The notes below the pieces were generated by a model, which worked only from the letters and a program-made list of their open reading frames with translations, searched no databases and was not told where the DNA came from. This document shows positions 51,230-60,588 of a stretch of DNA of 64,000 nt, piece by piece. Within the stretch, counting starts at the first letter, position 1. Each line of letters begins with the position of its first letter. The translations under genes were made by a program, and so were the position numbers. The DNA is from Synechococcus sp. RSCCF101 (GTDB taxonomy: Bacteria > Cyanobacteriota > Cyanobacteriia > PCC-6307 > Cyanobiaceae): NCBI RefSeq assembly GCF_008807075.1, contig NZ_CP035632.1, positions 2,914,001 through 2,978,000 on the forward strand. The letters are read 5' to 3'.

Positions 51230-52267
51230 TCAGCCTGATCCACTGACGGGGATTGCCAGAGCCACGCCGGCGACGCCCACCAGCCAGATCAGCATCAGAC
51301 GTCGGGTCAGCAGCAGCATCCGCTCGATGTCAGCGGGCGTCACCGACCGGCCGCCCGCTCCCACCGGTGGCTTGATGGTGATCTCGCCGCCGTAGTGGTT
51401 GGCTCCGCCCAGTTCCACCCCGATCACCCGGGCATAGATGGCTTCCGAGAGCCCCGCGTTGGGAGAGGCATCGGCCCGGCCATCGCGGGCAGCGGCCTGC
51501 ACCAGCGGCAGCCAGCGCCGCCACAGCCCGGCCGCCGGGGGCAGGCTGAGGGCCACCAGGCGCGCGGGGAGCCAGACGAGGGCGTCATCGAGCCTGGCGC
51601 CGGCGGTCCCGAGCCAGCGCAGCCGCCCGCGCCGGTAGCCCAGCATCGAATCAAGGGTGCTGGCGGCCTTCATGGCCCAGGCCAGCGCCAGTGGACCCGG
51701 CATCCACAGCGCTCCCGCCAGCCAGACCAGCGACCCGAGGAGCATCCAGAACAGGGGGGCGAAGACGCCGTCCACGGCGTTCTCACTGGCGGTCTCCGCC
51801 GCGGCCCGGAGAATGCCGCCCCGATCGAGCCGCTCCACGTCCCGTCCCACGATCCAGGCCAGTCGCCGGCGCGGGCCATTCAGGCTGCCGTCGTCCTCCG
51901 CCAGGGCGGCCAGCACCCCCCGAACCGCGTCCGTCAGGCTGCGCCAGGCGAGGGCACTGGCCAAAGCCACCACCAGGGGGATCCAGCCGATGGGGCTCTG
52001 CAGGGCCAGGCGCTCCAGCACCCAGCCGCTCCCACCGCTCACGAGCACCAGGCCTGCCGTGATTGCTCCGCCGGCCAGCCGCAGCCGGATCGGAGAATCG
52101 CCGGCCCAGCGTTCCCCGCCGTGGCGCAGGCGCTCGATGCCCCACCCCATCACCTGCACGGGATGCGGCCAGGAACGCGGGTCGCCGATCCAGGCATCGA
52201 GGACGACGGCGGCCAGGACCGGTGCCAGGGGCCACAGCGCGCTCCAGAGCTCGTGCCATGGCTTCAC
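51230..52267 (-). CDS. cbiB: Adenosylcobinamide-phosphate synthase (CbiB/CobD)
   Basis: Membrane enzyme attaching aminopropanol phosphate to adenosylcobyric acid in (pseudo)cobalamin synthesis. About 345 residues from GTG 52267, which overlaps the preceding stop as GTGA. Family blocks are VLDAWIGDPRSWPHPVQVMG, AAETASENAVDGVFAPLFWM, KAASTLDSMLGYR, DASPNAGLSEAIYARVIGVE and NHYGGEITIKPPVG. It ends 2 bp from the convergent sugar transferase gene. Confidence 0.94.
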   Translation of the reverse strand: MKPWHELWSALWPLAPVLAAVVLDAWIGDPRSWPHPVQVMGWGIERLRHGGERWAGDSPIRLRLAGGAITAGLVLVSGGSGWVLERLALQSPIGWIPLVVALASALAWRSLTDAVRGVLAALAEDDGSLNGPRRRLAWIVGRDVERLDRGGILRAAAETASENAVDGVFAPLFWMLLGSLVWLAGALWMPGPLALAWAMKAASTLDSMLGYRRGRLRWLGTAGARLDDALVWLPARLVALSLPPAAGLWRRWLPLVQAAARDGRADASPNAGLSEAIYARVIGVELGGANHYGGEITIKPPVGAGGRSVTPADIERMLLLTRRLMLIWLVGVAGVALAIPVSGSG

Positions 52268-53349
52268 GGCACCGCGCCGGGCCTGGGGCGCGAGCTGTGG
52301 GGGACCACGGCCATCGTCAGGAAGAGCAGCAGCAGCAGCGGCAGCGCCAACTGGAGGCCGATGCCCTGGGCGATGGCACCCATGGCCACACTTCCCAGCA
52401 GCCCGCCGACTGCGCCCGAGCGGCGCAGCACCTGCCAGGCCAGGCCGGGATCCGTCCGCTCCGGCAGATTCCCCGCCAACGCTGCGTCGCTCGTGGCCGC
52501 GAGAAGGCCGATGGGAACGAACAGAGCCACGGCGCTCCAGCCGGCCATCAGCTGAGTGAGTCCCAGCAGAGCCGCCAGGGCGGCAAAGCTGGCGCTCGTG
52601 GAGCGGAGCCGGGGCATGCCGGCGGGAAGCACTCCCCAGAGGGCCCGGCCGAGTCCGTAGGCCACCAGCACCATGGCGAAGTCGAAGCAGCGGCCCTGAT
52701 CCACCGTGCGCACCCACAGGGGCAGCAGGGCGAACAGCCCTCCGAACAGGGCTCCCTGCAGCAGGCCGGCCCCACTGAGCCTGGCCCGCATGCTGTCCGG
52801 GTGGCGGCCGTTGCCATCGCTGTCGTCCCCGGACCCGGCGCGCGAGCTCTGGCTCAGGGCCAGCGGCAGCAACAGCACCAGGGCCGGTGCGAACTGGGCC
52901 GGGGCGGGAAACAACAGCGCGGTCAGCAGCAATCCGAGCAGCCCGCCCAGCTCCGCTGCGGACCGGAGTCCCTCAGCCGTTGCGCCGGGGCGCTCCAGCA
53001 GGCGCTGCTGCAGAGGCAGCTGACTGCTCTCCCTCCCCAGCCCGAACAGCAGGCTGGCAAGAAAGCAGATGGCGATCAGCCAGACCGTGTTCTGCGCTGG
53101 CAGGCTCCGGGCTCCGGCCAGGCTGGCGGCCAGCAGCATCAGCAGGCTGAGTAGCTGGAGACCGTAGGCGGAGGGTTTCGGCCGCAGGGGCAGCAGGGCC
53201 GGCAGGGTGACGACCGCCGGCAGCAGGCCGTTGAGCAGCGGCGAGCGGCTCAGGCCACTCACCAGCCAGGCGGTTGCCGCCAGGCTCAGGCTGGATCCGG
53301 CCTGGGAGGACCCCCAGGCCAATGCGGCGGACCGGGCGCCCGAGCGCAC
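52264..53349 (-). CDS. MFS-like membrane protein
   Basis: 361 residues with about ten to eleven hydrophobic helices in two blocks. They are separated by a hydrophilic loop near the middle (SSRAGSGDDSDGNGRHPDSM). The fold resembles an MFS transporter, but the classical loop motifs are weak. GTG 53349 gives a short N-tail before the first helix. Coupled to cbiB by GTGA overlap, which might point to cobamide-related transport; that is speculation. It follows ilvC on the same strand by 8 bases. Confidence 0.65.
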   Translation of the reverse strand: MRSGARSAALAWGSSQAGSSLSLAATAWLVSGLSRSPLLNGLLPAVVTLPALLPLRPKPSAYGLQLLSLLMLLAASLAGARSLPAQNTVWLIAICFLASLLFGLGRESSQLPLQQRLLERPGATAEGLRSAAELGGLLGLLLTALLFPAPAQFAPALVLLLPLALSQSSRAGSGDDSDGNGRHPDSMRARLSGAGLLQGALFGGLFALLPLWVRTVDQGRCFDFAMVLVAYGLGRALWGVLPAGMPRLRSTSASFAALAALLGLTQLMAGWSAVALFVPIGLLAATSDAALAGNLPERTDPGLAWQVLRRSGAVGGLLGSVAMGAIAQGIGLQLALPLLLLLFLTMAVVPHSSRPRPGAVP

Positions 53350-53357
53350 CCAGGCGA

Positions 53358-54353
53358 TCAGGCGGCGCGCAGCCAGCTGAACATCGATCTCAGACCTTCA
53401 CCCACCTGCTCGACGGGATGCTCCGCGTCCTGCTGACGCCATTCGCCCATCCGCGGCTTGCCGGCTTCGCACTCGGCCACGAAGTTGCGGGCGAAGGTGC
53501 CGTCCTGAATGTCGCTCAGGATGCGCTTCATCTCGGCTTTGGTGTCGGCGGTGATCACGCGCGGGCCACTCACGTAGTCGCCGTATTCCGCGGTGTTGGA
53601 GATCGACTCCCGCATGGCCGTCAGGCCGCCCTTGACCATCAGATCCACGATCAGCTTCACCTCGTGCAGGCATTCGAAGTAGGCCAGCTCGGGCTGGTAG
53701 CCGGCCTCCACCAGGGTCTCGAAACCGGCCTTGACCAGAGCGCTCAGGCCGCCGCACAACACCGCCTGTTCCCCGAAGAGGTCGGTCTCGGCCTCCTCCT
53801 TGAAATTGGTCTCGAGGATGCCGGCGCGGGTGCCGCCGATGGCCTTGGCGTAGGCCATGGCCAGCTCGCGGGCCTGGCCGGAGGCGTTCTGCTCGACGGC
53901 GAACAGGCAGGGGACACCCTGGGCGTTCTGGTATTCCCAGCGGACGGTGTGGCCCGGGCCCTTCGGCGCAATCATCACCACATCCACATCGGCCGGGGGC
54001 TGAATCAGGCCGAAGCGGATGTTGAAGCCATGGGCGAAGCTGAGCACCTTGCCCGGTTTGAGGTGCGGTGCGATCTCGGCGCTGTAGACGGCCTGCTGCG
54101 CTTCATCGGGCAGCAGGATCATGATCCAGTCGGCACGCTCGGCGGCCTCTGCCACGCTGAGCACCTCAAGGCCGTCGGCCCGGGCCTTCTCGGCCGAGCG
54201 GCTGCCCTCGTAGAGGCCCACCACCACATCGATGCCGCTGTCCTTCAGGTTCAGGGCATGGGCATGACCCTGGGAGCCGTACCCGATGATCGCCACCGTT
54301 CTGCCGTTGAGAAGGCTCAGGTCAGCATCGGCGTCGTAGTACAGGGTGGCCAT
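53358..54353 (-). CDS. ilvC: Ketol-acid reductoisomerase
   Basis: Second step of branched-chain amino acid synthesis; isomerises and reduces acetolactate with NADPH and Mg. 331 residues, the short class I form. NADPH site [20 protein letters not shown]. Metal/substrate residues lie in [38 protein letters not shown] (Asp/Glu) and [15 protein letters not shown]. The end is [11 protein letters not shown]. Start [15 protein letters not shown] is the common cyanobacterial N-terminus. Confidence 0.98.
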   Translation of the reverse strand: MATLYYDADADLSLLNGRTVAIIGYGSQGHAHALNLKDSGIDVVVGLYEGSRSAEKARADGLEVLSVAEAAERADWIMILLPDEAQQAVYSAEIAPHLKPGKVLSFAHGFNIRFGLIQPPADVDVVMIAPKGPGHTVRWEYQNAQGVPCLFAVEQNASGQARELAMAYAKAIGGTRAGILETNFKEEAETDLFGEQAVLCGGLSALVKAGFETLVEAGYQPELAYFECLHEVKLIVDLMVKGGLTAMRESISNTAEYGDYVSGPRVITADTKAEMKRILSDIQDGTFARNFVAECEAGKPRMGEWRQQDAEHPVEQVGEGLRSMFSWLRAA

Positions 54354-54406
54354 CCGTGGGAATGCAGGCGCAGACAGACCGATGAGTGTATCGGCGCGAC
54401 CTGCAT

Positions 54407-54425
54407 GGCCCGGGCTGGCCGGGCC
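54407..54425 (-). terminator. Short hairpin after the clpP gene
   Basis: 7-bp stem GGCCCGG/CCGGGCC (54407-54413 and 54419-54425) with a 5-base loop, immediately after the clpP stop on the minus strand. It has no U-run and so is only a weak terminator candidate. Confidence 0.35.
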
Positions 54426-55034
54426 TCAGCTGCGCGCGGCGTCGGGGTCCTCGATCACCCGGTCGATCAGGCCGTAGTCCTTCGCTTCGGCAGCGCTGAG
54501 GAAGTAGTCGCGGTCAGTGTCGCGCTCGATCTTCTCGAGTGGCTGACCGCTCATTCCTGCGAGGCTGCGGTTGAGCATGTCCTTCATGCGCAGGATCTCG
54601 CGCGCTTCGATCTCGATGTCGCTGGCCTGCCGTTGACTCGTGCCACCGAGGGGCTGGTGGATCATGATCCGGCTGTGGGGCAGGGCCACCCGCTTGCCCT
54701 TGGTGCCGGCCGCGAGCAGAAACGCACCCATGGAGGCCGCCAGACCGACGCAGATGGTCACGACGTCGGATTTGACGTACTGCATCGTGTCGAAGATGGC
54801 CAGTCCGGCGGTCACCGAGCCGCCGGGGGAGTTGATGTACAGATAGATCGGCTTGCTGCTGTCCTCGGAATCGAGGTACAGCATCTGGGCCACCAGGCTG
54901 TTGGCCACGCCGTCGTTGACCTCCTGCCCGAGAAACAGGATCCGCTCGACGCCGAGACGGGTGTAGATGTCGACCCAGCGCTCGTACTGGCTGCCGGGAA
55001 GGCGGTAGGGGACGCTCGGAGTGCCGATGGGCAT
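54426..55034 (-). CDS. clpP: ATP-dependent Clp protease proteolytic subunit (ClpP3-type)
   Basis: Serine peptidase subunit of Clp. The catalytic triad is intact: Ser in [14 protein letters not shown], His in [13 protein letters not shown] and Asp in [17 protein letters not shown]. 202 residues. The paired ClpR gene lies just upstream (48 bp). In cyanobacteria ClpP3 and ClpR form the mixed, essential core that works with ClpC. The P3 assignment rests on this pairing. Confidence 0.94.
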   Translation of the reverse strand: MPIGTPSVPYRLPGSQYERWVDIYTRLGVERILFLGQEVNDGVANSLVAQMLYLDSEDSSKPIYLYINSPGGSVTAGLAIFDTMQYVKSDVVTICVGLAASMGAFLLAAGTKGKRVALPHSRIMIHQPLGGTSQRQASDIEIEAREILRMKDMLNRSLAGMSGQPLEKIERDTDRDYFLSAAEAKDYGLIDRVIEDPDAARS

Positions 55035-55082
55035 GGTCAGGAAGTCTGTTGAGGGTGTGTGGAGGGAAGAGGGAATGGCGGC

Positions 55083-55760
55083 TCAGGCCACCGGTACCGG
55101 GGCTGGGCTGGGGAGATCCTTGCGACTTCCGAGAACGCGATCGATCAGCCCGTAGTCCTTCGCCTGTTCGGGGGTGAGGTAGCTCATCCGGTCGGAGTCG
55201 CGGCTCAGTTCCTCCACTGAGCGCCCGGTGTTGCTGGAGAGGATCTCGAGCATGGAGCGCTTGTTGTGCAGCACCTCCTGGGCACGGATCTGGATGTCGG
55301 TGGCCTGGCCCTGAGCGCCGCTGCGGGGTTGATGCAGCACGATCGAGGCGTGGGGAAGCGAGGCCCGCTGACCCTTGGTTCCGGCCGAGAGAATCACCGC
55401 TGCAGTGCCCATCGCCTGGCCGATGCAGATCGTGTGGATCGGCGGTTTGATGTAGCGCATCGTGTCGCAGACAGCGAAGGCTTCCGTTTCAAAGCCGATC
55501 GCATCGCCTGAGTACCAGCTTGTACCGGTGGAATTGATGTAGAAATAGATCGGCTTCTCCGGATTGTCGAACTCCAGATAGAGAAGCTGAGCGATGATCA
55601 GCTCGGTCACATCCATGCCGAGCTGCCGTTTGGTGTCGTTGTCGGAAAAGAGAGGCAGTCCGAGGTAAACGATCCTCTCCTTCAACATCAGGGAGGGCAG
55701 ATCCGGTGGCGGGGTGCGCATCACGGCCGAATCACCGTAATAAGGGGCCGAAACCGTCAT
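55083..55760 (-). CDS. clpR: ClpR, inactive Clp protease subunit
   Basis: 225-residue ClpP-like subunit without the catalytic Ser: the motif reads GQAMGTAAVILSAG, with Ala where ClpP has Ser. The His region is kept (PHASIVLHQPRSG). It carries the ClpR-specific stretch INSTGTSWYSGDAIGFETEA. It assembles with ClpP3 in one ring. It is the first gene of the pair, 29 bp from the PIN-TRAM gene upstream in window order. Confidence 0.93.
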   Translation of the reverse strand: MTVSAPYYGDSAVMRTPPPDLPSLMLKERIVYLGLPLFSDNDTKRQLGMDVTELIIAQLLYLEFDNPEKPIYFYINSTGTSWYSGDAIGFETEAFAVCDTMRYIKPPIHTICIGQAMGTAAVILSAGTKGQRASLPHASIVLHQPRSGAQGQATDIQIRAQEVLHNKRSMLEILSSNTGRSVEELSRDSDRMSYLTPEQAKDYGLIDRVLGSRKDLPSPAPVPVA

Positions 55761-55789
55761 CGCCGCTCGCGAGTTGTGCTGTGTCGACC

Positions 55790-56872
55790 CTAGCGGGGGT
55801 GTGCGGGCCTGTGGTCGCAGCGTGCGAACACCATGCGACCGGCGGATGTCTGCAGGGCGCCGGTCACGGTCACCGGCAGCCGCTGGCCGATGCGGTCTCG
55901 CGCCCCTTCCACCACCACCATCGTGCCGTCCTCGAGGTAGCCCACCCCCTGCAGCGCTTCCTTGCCCTCGCGGACGATCTTGAGTTTGAGCTCGTCACCG
56001 GGGCGAACCTCCGGCCGCAGGGCGATCACCAGATCACTGAGGTTCATCACCCGCAGCTCCTGGACCCGGGCGACCTGGGCCAGGTTGTAGTCGGCCGTGA
56101 GCAGGGTCCCGCCAGTGTCGGAGGTGAGCAGCAGCAGCTTGTCATCCACCCCCGCGCCCTCGTAGCGGGTGCTGTTCACCACCAGGCGGCGGCCGTAGGT
56201 GGAGCGCAGCTCGGTGAGCAGCTTCAGCCCCCGGCGTCCCTTGCCCCGTTTCTCGGCATTGGCTGAGTCGGCCAGGGCCTGCAGCTCATCGATCACGGAC
56301 TGGGCCACGATCACCTGCCCTTCGAGCAGGCCACAGGCCAGCAGGGCACGGATGCGCCCATCGATGATGACGCTGGTGTCGAGAATCTTGGCCGAGGCCG
56401 GCGTGAGCACGCCATCGGCCACCAGCAGCGCTTCGGCGGCGCCGGGATTGAACAGCCGCAGCAGCGTGCGGCCGTGCACCTCGGCCAGGTTGTACCCCAG
56501 CACCCCGAAGAACACGTTGCTGAGCACCGCGGCCAGCGGCTTGATCAGGATGACCTCCCACGGCAGCGGCAGCAGCAGGATCGGGGCCAGCAGCAGGTTG
56601 GCCACCAGCAGTCCGAGGATCAGGCCCACCGACCGGCTGATCAGCAGGTCGGTGGGCATGGTGCGCACCTGCTGCATCAGCTTCTGGCGCAGCTGCTGGA
56701 AGAAGACCCCCGCCAGCAGGCCGAAGAAGGCGCCGAAGCCCCCCATCACCGTGCGCAGCCCCTCCGGGTTGGTGACCTGCACCAGCATCGATTCGGGCAG
56801 CAGATCGACGCCGAGCCATCCGGCCGCCCCCCCCGAGACCAGGAACAGCACCAGGATGAGGACTTCCACCAT
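55790..56872 (-). CDS. Membrane-anchored PIN-TRAM domain protein
   Basis: About 360 residues from ATG 56872. Four hydrophobic segments in the first about 130 residues anchor it in the membrane. A PIN nuclease-like domain follows with acidic residues in AKILDTSVIIDGRI, VIDELQALADS, GVDDKLLLLTS and LLTADYNLAQVA. A TRAM RNA-binding domain ends the protein (VRPGDELKLKIVREGKEAL and GMVVVEGA-like EDGTMVVVEGA). The architecture equals YacL of firmicutes and is common in cyanobacteria. Probably an RNA-acting protein; target unknown. Confidence 0.88.
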   Translation of the reverse strand: MVEVLILVLFLVSGGAAGWLGVDLLPESMLVQVTNPEGLRTVMGGFGAFFGLLAGVFFQQLRQKLMQQVRTMPTDLLISRSVGLILGLLVANLLLAPILLLPLPWEVILIKPLAAVLSNVFFGVLGYNLAEVHGRTLLRLFNPGAAEALLVADGVLTPASAKILDTSVIIDGRIRALLACGLLEGQVIVAQSVIDELQALADSANAEKRGKGRRGLKLLTELRSTYGRRLVVNSTRYEGAGVDDKLLLLTSDTGGTLLTADYNLAQVARVQELRVMNLSDLVIALRPEVRPGDELKLKIVREGKEALQGVGYLEDGTMVVVEGARDRIGQRLPVTVTGALQTSAGRMVFARCDHRPAHPR

Positions 56873-56965
56873 GAGAGGCGTGCCGGTCCATGTCGTGCGG
56901 TACGAGGGCAGCATGCCCCATTCCCCGCGGTGCGGCCCGGGCCCCTGCCGCAGCGTTGTGAGTTC

Positions 56966-58255
56966 GTGATCGGCTCCGCCCCCCGCCTCTGGCCGCCGCG
57001 CAGTGCCTACGTGCACGTGCCCTTCTGCCATCGCCGCTGCTTCTACTGCGACTTCGCGGTGGTTCCCCTCGGCGATCGGGCGGACGGGGGGCGATCCGGC
57101 TCGGTGCAGGCCTACCTGGAGCTGCTGCAACGGGAGATCCACGCCGCGCCGCACGGACCGCCGCTCTCCACGATCTACGTGGGGGGCGGCACACCCTCCA
57201 TCTGTACCCCCGATCAGATCGCCGGGATCCTCAGGAGCCTGCGGCAGCGCTTCGGTCTGGCTCCCGGAGCGGAGGTGACCCTGGAGATGGACCCGGCCAG
57301 CTTCGACCGTCCGCGCCTGGCGGGCATGCTGGACGCCGGCATCAATCGCGTCAGCCTCGGGGGGCAGAGCTTCAGCGACGTCATGCTCGAGCGTCTCGGT
57401 CGGCGGCACCGGCGCGTTGACCTGGAGCGGGCCGGAGGCTGGCTGACGCAGGCCCTTCTGAGCGGTGACCTGCGCAGCTGGAGCCTGGATCTGATTCAGG
57501 CCGCTCCCGGCGAGACCCGCCACAGCTGGGATGAGCAGCTCTGCCGCGCGATCGCGCTCGGCCCTCCGCACCTCTCCATCTATGACCTGAGCGTGGAGCC
57601 CGGCACGGTGTTCGCCAGGCAGCGCGACCGGGGCGCCCTGGTACTGCCCGACGAGGATCTGGCGGCGGACCTGATGCTCCAGACCGCAGCCACACTGGCG
57701 CGTCACGGCTATGGCCACTACGAGATCTCGAACTTCGCCCTGCCCGGGCACGCCTCCCGCCACAACCGCGTCTACTGGAGCGGCGCCGGCTGGTGGGGCT
57801 TCGGGCTGGGAGCCACCAGCGCCCCTGCGGGCACAAGGGAGAGCCGGCCCCGGACCCGAGCTGCCTACGAGGCCTGGTTGCGGGATCGGCTGACCCCATC
57901 AGAGGCTCCTGAACCCGGCCTGTTGGCGCTGCTGCCCTTCGATGAGCAGGTGCTGGTGGGACTCCGGCGCCGGGAGGGGGTGCACCTGAGCCGGCTGGCT
58001 GAGGCCTGCGCCATTGAACCCGCCGCCCTGGCCGACCTGATCCAGCGTTGGCAGCCTTGGCTCCAGAGCGGCCTGCTGCAGCGTGCCGGGGGGCGCTGGT
58101 GGCTCAGCGAACCGGAGGGAATGGCCCTCAGCAATGGCCCGTTGCGGGAGCTGCTCGACTGGTGGGATGCGTGGCCGGATGCTGCTGCTGCTGAAGAACC
58201 CAGTCCCGCAGGGTCTCCCCGAACAGCCGACCCCCCTCCAGCAGTGGCGGGCTGA
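56966..58255 (+). CDS. hemW: Radical SAM heme chaperone HemW
   Basis: Radical SAM protein of the HemN/HemW group. The cluster motif is CHRRCFYC (CxxxCxxC) in YVHVPFCHRRCFYCDF near residues 17-32. Further blocks: TIYVGGGTPS, NRVSLGGQSFSD, HLSIYDLSVEPGTVF and GHYEISNFALPGHASRHNR. The last part is typical of the group. HemW binds and delivers heme; coproporphyrinogen oxidase activity is unlikely. About 429 residues from GTG 56966. The 3' end overlaps convergent panB by 128 bp. Confidence 0.88.
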   Translation: MIGSAPRLWPPRSAYVHVPFCHRRCFYCDFAVVPLGDRADGGRSGSVQAYLELLQREIHAAPHGPPLSTIYVGGGTPSICTPDQIAGILRSLRQRFGLAPGAEVTLEMDPASFDRPRLAGMLDAGINRVSLGGQSFSDVMLERLGRRHRRVDLERAGGWLTQALLSGDLRSWSLDLIQAAPGETRHSWDEQLCRAIALGPPHLSIYDLSVEPGTVFARQRDRGALVLPDEDLAADLMLQTAATLARHGYGHYEISNFALPGHASRHNRVYWSGAGWWGFGLGATSAPAGTRESRPRTRAAYEAWLRDRLTPSEAPEPGLLALLPFDEQVLVGLRRREGVHLSRLAEACAIEPAALADLIQRWQPWLQSGLLQRAGGRWWLSEPEGMALSNGPLRELLDWWDAWPDAAAAEEPSPAGSPRTADPPPAVAG

Positions 58256-58949
58256 AGGGCGGGGCGGCCTCGCTGAGGCCCAGCAGATCCGCGCTGACCC
58301 TGACCTGGCCGTCGCAGTCGTCACCGGCACCGATGCCGATCACCGGGATGCTCAGGCGATGGCGCAGTCGGCCGGCCAGGGTTGAGGGGATGTGCTCCAG
58401 CACGAGTGCGAAGCAGCCGGCGGCCTGAAGGGCCAGTGCCTGCTGCTCCAGGCGCTCCTGGCTCACCGGATCGCCGCCCTGGCGGCGGTAGCCGAGCTGA
58501 TGCACCGACTGGGGCGTGAGGCCGACGTGGCCCATGACCGGGATGCCCATCCGCACCAGCCGGTCGATCACCTCCAGGATCTCGGGCTCGGCGCCCTCCA
58601 CTTTCACCGCGGCCGCCGGCGCCTCCTTGAGGGCGCGGCCGGCGGCCGCCACCGCGTCATCCGGTCCGCACTGGTAGCTCAGAAACGGCAGATCGCAGAT
58701 CAGCAGCGGCTGGAGATGGGGCGGGGGCAGGAGCCCGCGCCCTACAGCCCGGCAGTGGTGCAGCATGTCCTCCAGGGTGACCGGAAGGGTTGTGGCATGG
58801 CCCAGGGCGGTCATGGCCAGGGAATCTCCCACCAGCAGCACATCGGCACCGGAGTCCTGCACCCACCGGGCCGAGAGAGCGTCCCAGGCCGTGAGCGCCA
58901 GGATCGGCCGGCCGTGGCGTTTGTATCGGATCAGATCGTCAGGACGCAC
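58128..58949 (-). CDS. panB: 3-methyl-2-oxobutanoate hydroxymethyltransferase
   Basis: First committed step to pantothenate and CoA: adds a hydroxymethyl group to ketoisovalerate. 273 residues. Family blocks are LTAWDALSARWVQDSGADVL, LLVGDSLAMTALGH, VKVEGAEPEILEVIDRLV and MGHVGLTPQSVHQLGYRRQG, then IPVIGIGAGDDCDGQV. Start GTG 58949 (MRPDDLIRYKRHG). The family core ends near RDWVLQQQQ; the tail of about 20 residues lies in the overlap with hemW. Confidence 0.94.
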   Translation of the reverse strand: MRPDDLIRYKRHGRPILALTAWDALSARWVQDSGADVLLVGDSLAMTALGHATTLPVTLEDMLHHCRAVGRGLLPPPHLQPLLICDLPFLSYQCGPDDAVAAAGRALKEAPAAAVKVEGAEPEILEVIDRLVRMGIPVMGHVGLTPQSVHQLGYRRQGGDPVSQERLEQQALALQAAGCFALVLEHIPSTLAGRLRHRLSIPVIGIGAGDDCDGQVRVSADLLGLSEAAPPFSPPLLEGGRLFGETLRDWVLQQQQHPATHPTSRAAPATGHC

Positions 58950-58985
58950 GGCAGAGAACCACCAGCGCCCTTGCTAGCATTTGAC

Positions 58986-59081
58986 TGACTCGGACCCATG
59001 CGGTTCCGACGCCCAAATCTGGTCAGGACCGGAAGGGAGCAGCCACACGGGATGCTCAGAGCAGGCGTGGACTCCGAGTCA
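58986..59081 (+). ncRNA. ffs: Signal recognition particle 4.5S RNA
   Basis: About 96 nt closed by a perfect 9-bp stem TGACTCGGA/TCCGAGTCA. The middle contains the universally conserved SRP domain IV: GGTCAGGACCGGAAGGGAGC followed by AGCCACA, which binds Ffh. Located between divergent panB and convergent ftsZ. Confidence 0.95.
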
Positions 59082-59178
59082 CCCATTTCACCGGAGCTGC
59101 TGCGTTCAGCGAACAAGCGCCGATCCAGCTAATGGTGCATGGCTCTTCGTTCGCATCACGGTGGACATTGAATTGAAT

Positions 59179-59216
59179 ATTCAGGAGTCAGATCCACAGA
59201 ACTCTGACTCCTGAAT
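59179..59216. terminator. Hairpin terminator downstream of ftsZ (bidirectional)
   Basis: Perfect 14-bp stem ATTCAGGAGTCAGA/TCTGACTCCTGAAT (59179-59192 and 59203-59216) with a 10-base loop, 5 bases after the ftsZ stop. AT-rich sequence lies on its far side. It can serve both ftsZ and the ffs transcript. Confidence 0.75.
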
Positions 59217-59221
59217 GCATC

Positions 59222-60397
59222 TCAAGGGTGATCGGGACGTTCCTTGCGCTTGCGCAGAAACTCCGGAATGGCCGCTCCGGCCCCCTCGCCGAGTGCCGGA
59301 GTGCTGGGAGCCGATGTGGGCACGGTGGAGAAGTGGGGCTGGGCCGGCCGCTCGGAGCGATAGCTCTCGCTGCCTTCGAAGCCGGTGACAATCACCGTCA
59401 CATGGATCTCTCCCTCCTGCCGCTCATCCACCACGGCACCGAGGATGATGTTGGCCTCGGGATCCACCACGTCGTAGATGACTTCCGAGGCTGTTGTCAT
59501 GTCCTCGAGAGTCATGTCGCGCCCACCGCTGATGTTGATCACACAGCCCTTGGCTCCATCGATGCGGGCGGACTCGAGCAGGGGGCTGCTGATGGCGGCC
59601 TGAGCGGCTTCCACCGCTCTGGAGCGCCCGGACCCGACACCGACACCCAGCAGGGCCGTACCGGCCTCGCTCATCACCGAACGGACGTCGGCGAAGTCCA
59701 CGTTGACCAGGCCGGGTCGGGTGATGATGTCGGTGATGCCCTTGACGCCCATCCGGAGTACGTCATCGGCTGAGCGGAAGGCTTCCTGGAGCGGTGCTCC
59801 GGAGATCGTGTCCCGCAGACGGTCGTTGGGAATGACGATCAGTGTGTCGACATGCTCGGCGAGGCGGGCGATGCCCTCATCGGCCTGGCGCTGCCGTTTG
59901 CGGCCCTCGAAGGAGAAGGGTTTGGTGACGATGCCGACCGTGAGCGCGCCGACCTCCTTGGCTACCTCGGCCACCACCGGGGCGGCACCCGTGCCGGTGC
60001 CCCCACCCATGCCCGCGGCGATGAAGACCAGATCGGCGCCTTCCAGGTTCTGCTGCAGTTCCATGCGCGACTCCTCGGCCGCCTTCTGCCCGATGGTCGG
60101 GTTGCCGCCGGCTCCCAGCCCCCGGGTCAGCTTCTGGCCCAGCTGGATGCGGTGCTGGGCTGCCGAGAGGAGCAGAGCCTGGGCGTCGGTGTTGAGCACC
60201 CGGTAGCCGACACCTTCGAGATCCGATGCGATCATGCGGTTGACCGCATTGCTGCCACCACCTCCGACCCCGATCACCTCGATCCTCGCGCTCTGACTGG
60301 GAACGATGCCGTTGGGGCTGCCGTTGGCGTGGGTCATCGCCGCATGCTCGGGATCAGAGGTCGCAAGGGGAATGGGAAGCGTGGTGTCCGTCTGCAC
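59222..60397 (-). CDS. ftsZ: Cell division protein FtsZ
   Basis: Tubulin-like GTPase that forms the division ring. 391 residues. An N-terminal variable tail of about 35 residues precedes [20 protein letters not shown]. The tubulin signature is [20 protein letters not shown]. The T7 loop region is [12 protein letters not shown] linker is followed by the conserved C-terminal peptide [12 protein letters not shown], which contacts partners. ftsQ lies upstream on the same strand, about 190 bp away, leaving room for a promoter. Confidence 0.98.
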   Translation of the reverse strand: MQTDTTLPIPLATSDPEHAAMTHANGSPNGIVPSQSARIEVIGVGGGGSNAVNRMIASDLEGVGYRVLNTDAQALLLSAAQHRIQLGQKLTRGLGAGGNPTIGQKAAEESRMELQQNLEGADLVFIAAGMGGGTGTGAAPVVAEVAKEVGALTVGIVTKPFSFEGRKRQRQADEGIARLAEHVDTLIVIPNDRLRDTISGAPLQEAFRSADDVLRMGVKGITDIITRPGLVNVDFADVRSVMSEAGTALLGVGVGSGRSRAVEAAQAAISSPLLESARIDGAKGCVINISGGRDMTLEDMTTASEVIYDVVDPEANIILGAVVDERQEGEIHVTVIVTGFEGSESYRSERPAQPHFSTVPTSAPSTPALGEGAGAAIPEFLRKRKERPDHP

Positions 60398-60588
60398 CTG
60401 TGGGCCACACCATTCGAGTTCCGCAGCATTATGTCGTCATTGGCTTCGGTTTTCCGAAAGATCCCAGCCAGTTGCCCGATTTGCGTGGAAATGCAACCCC
60501 GGTGCCTGAGGATCTGCCCTCGCTCTTGACGGATGTGTGCCTCACGTCCCTGAGGATCCGTTGCGCCGGCGCGCGGTGGCCGTGTGGA

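Noticed and set aside
52268-53357. A cobalamin riboswitch upstream of cbiB
   Set aside because: The gene is inside an overlapping run with no leader, and no B12-box-like sequence was seen near 53350.
55083-55760. Loss of the catalytic Ser in a ClpP protein as a possible pseudogene
   Set aside because: This is the normal state of cyanobacterial ClpR, which pairs with active ClpP3.
59100-59221. AT-rich hairpin region after ffs as a separate small RNA
   Set aside because: Position and shape fit a shared terminator for ftsZ and ffs.
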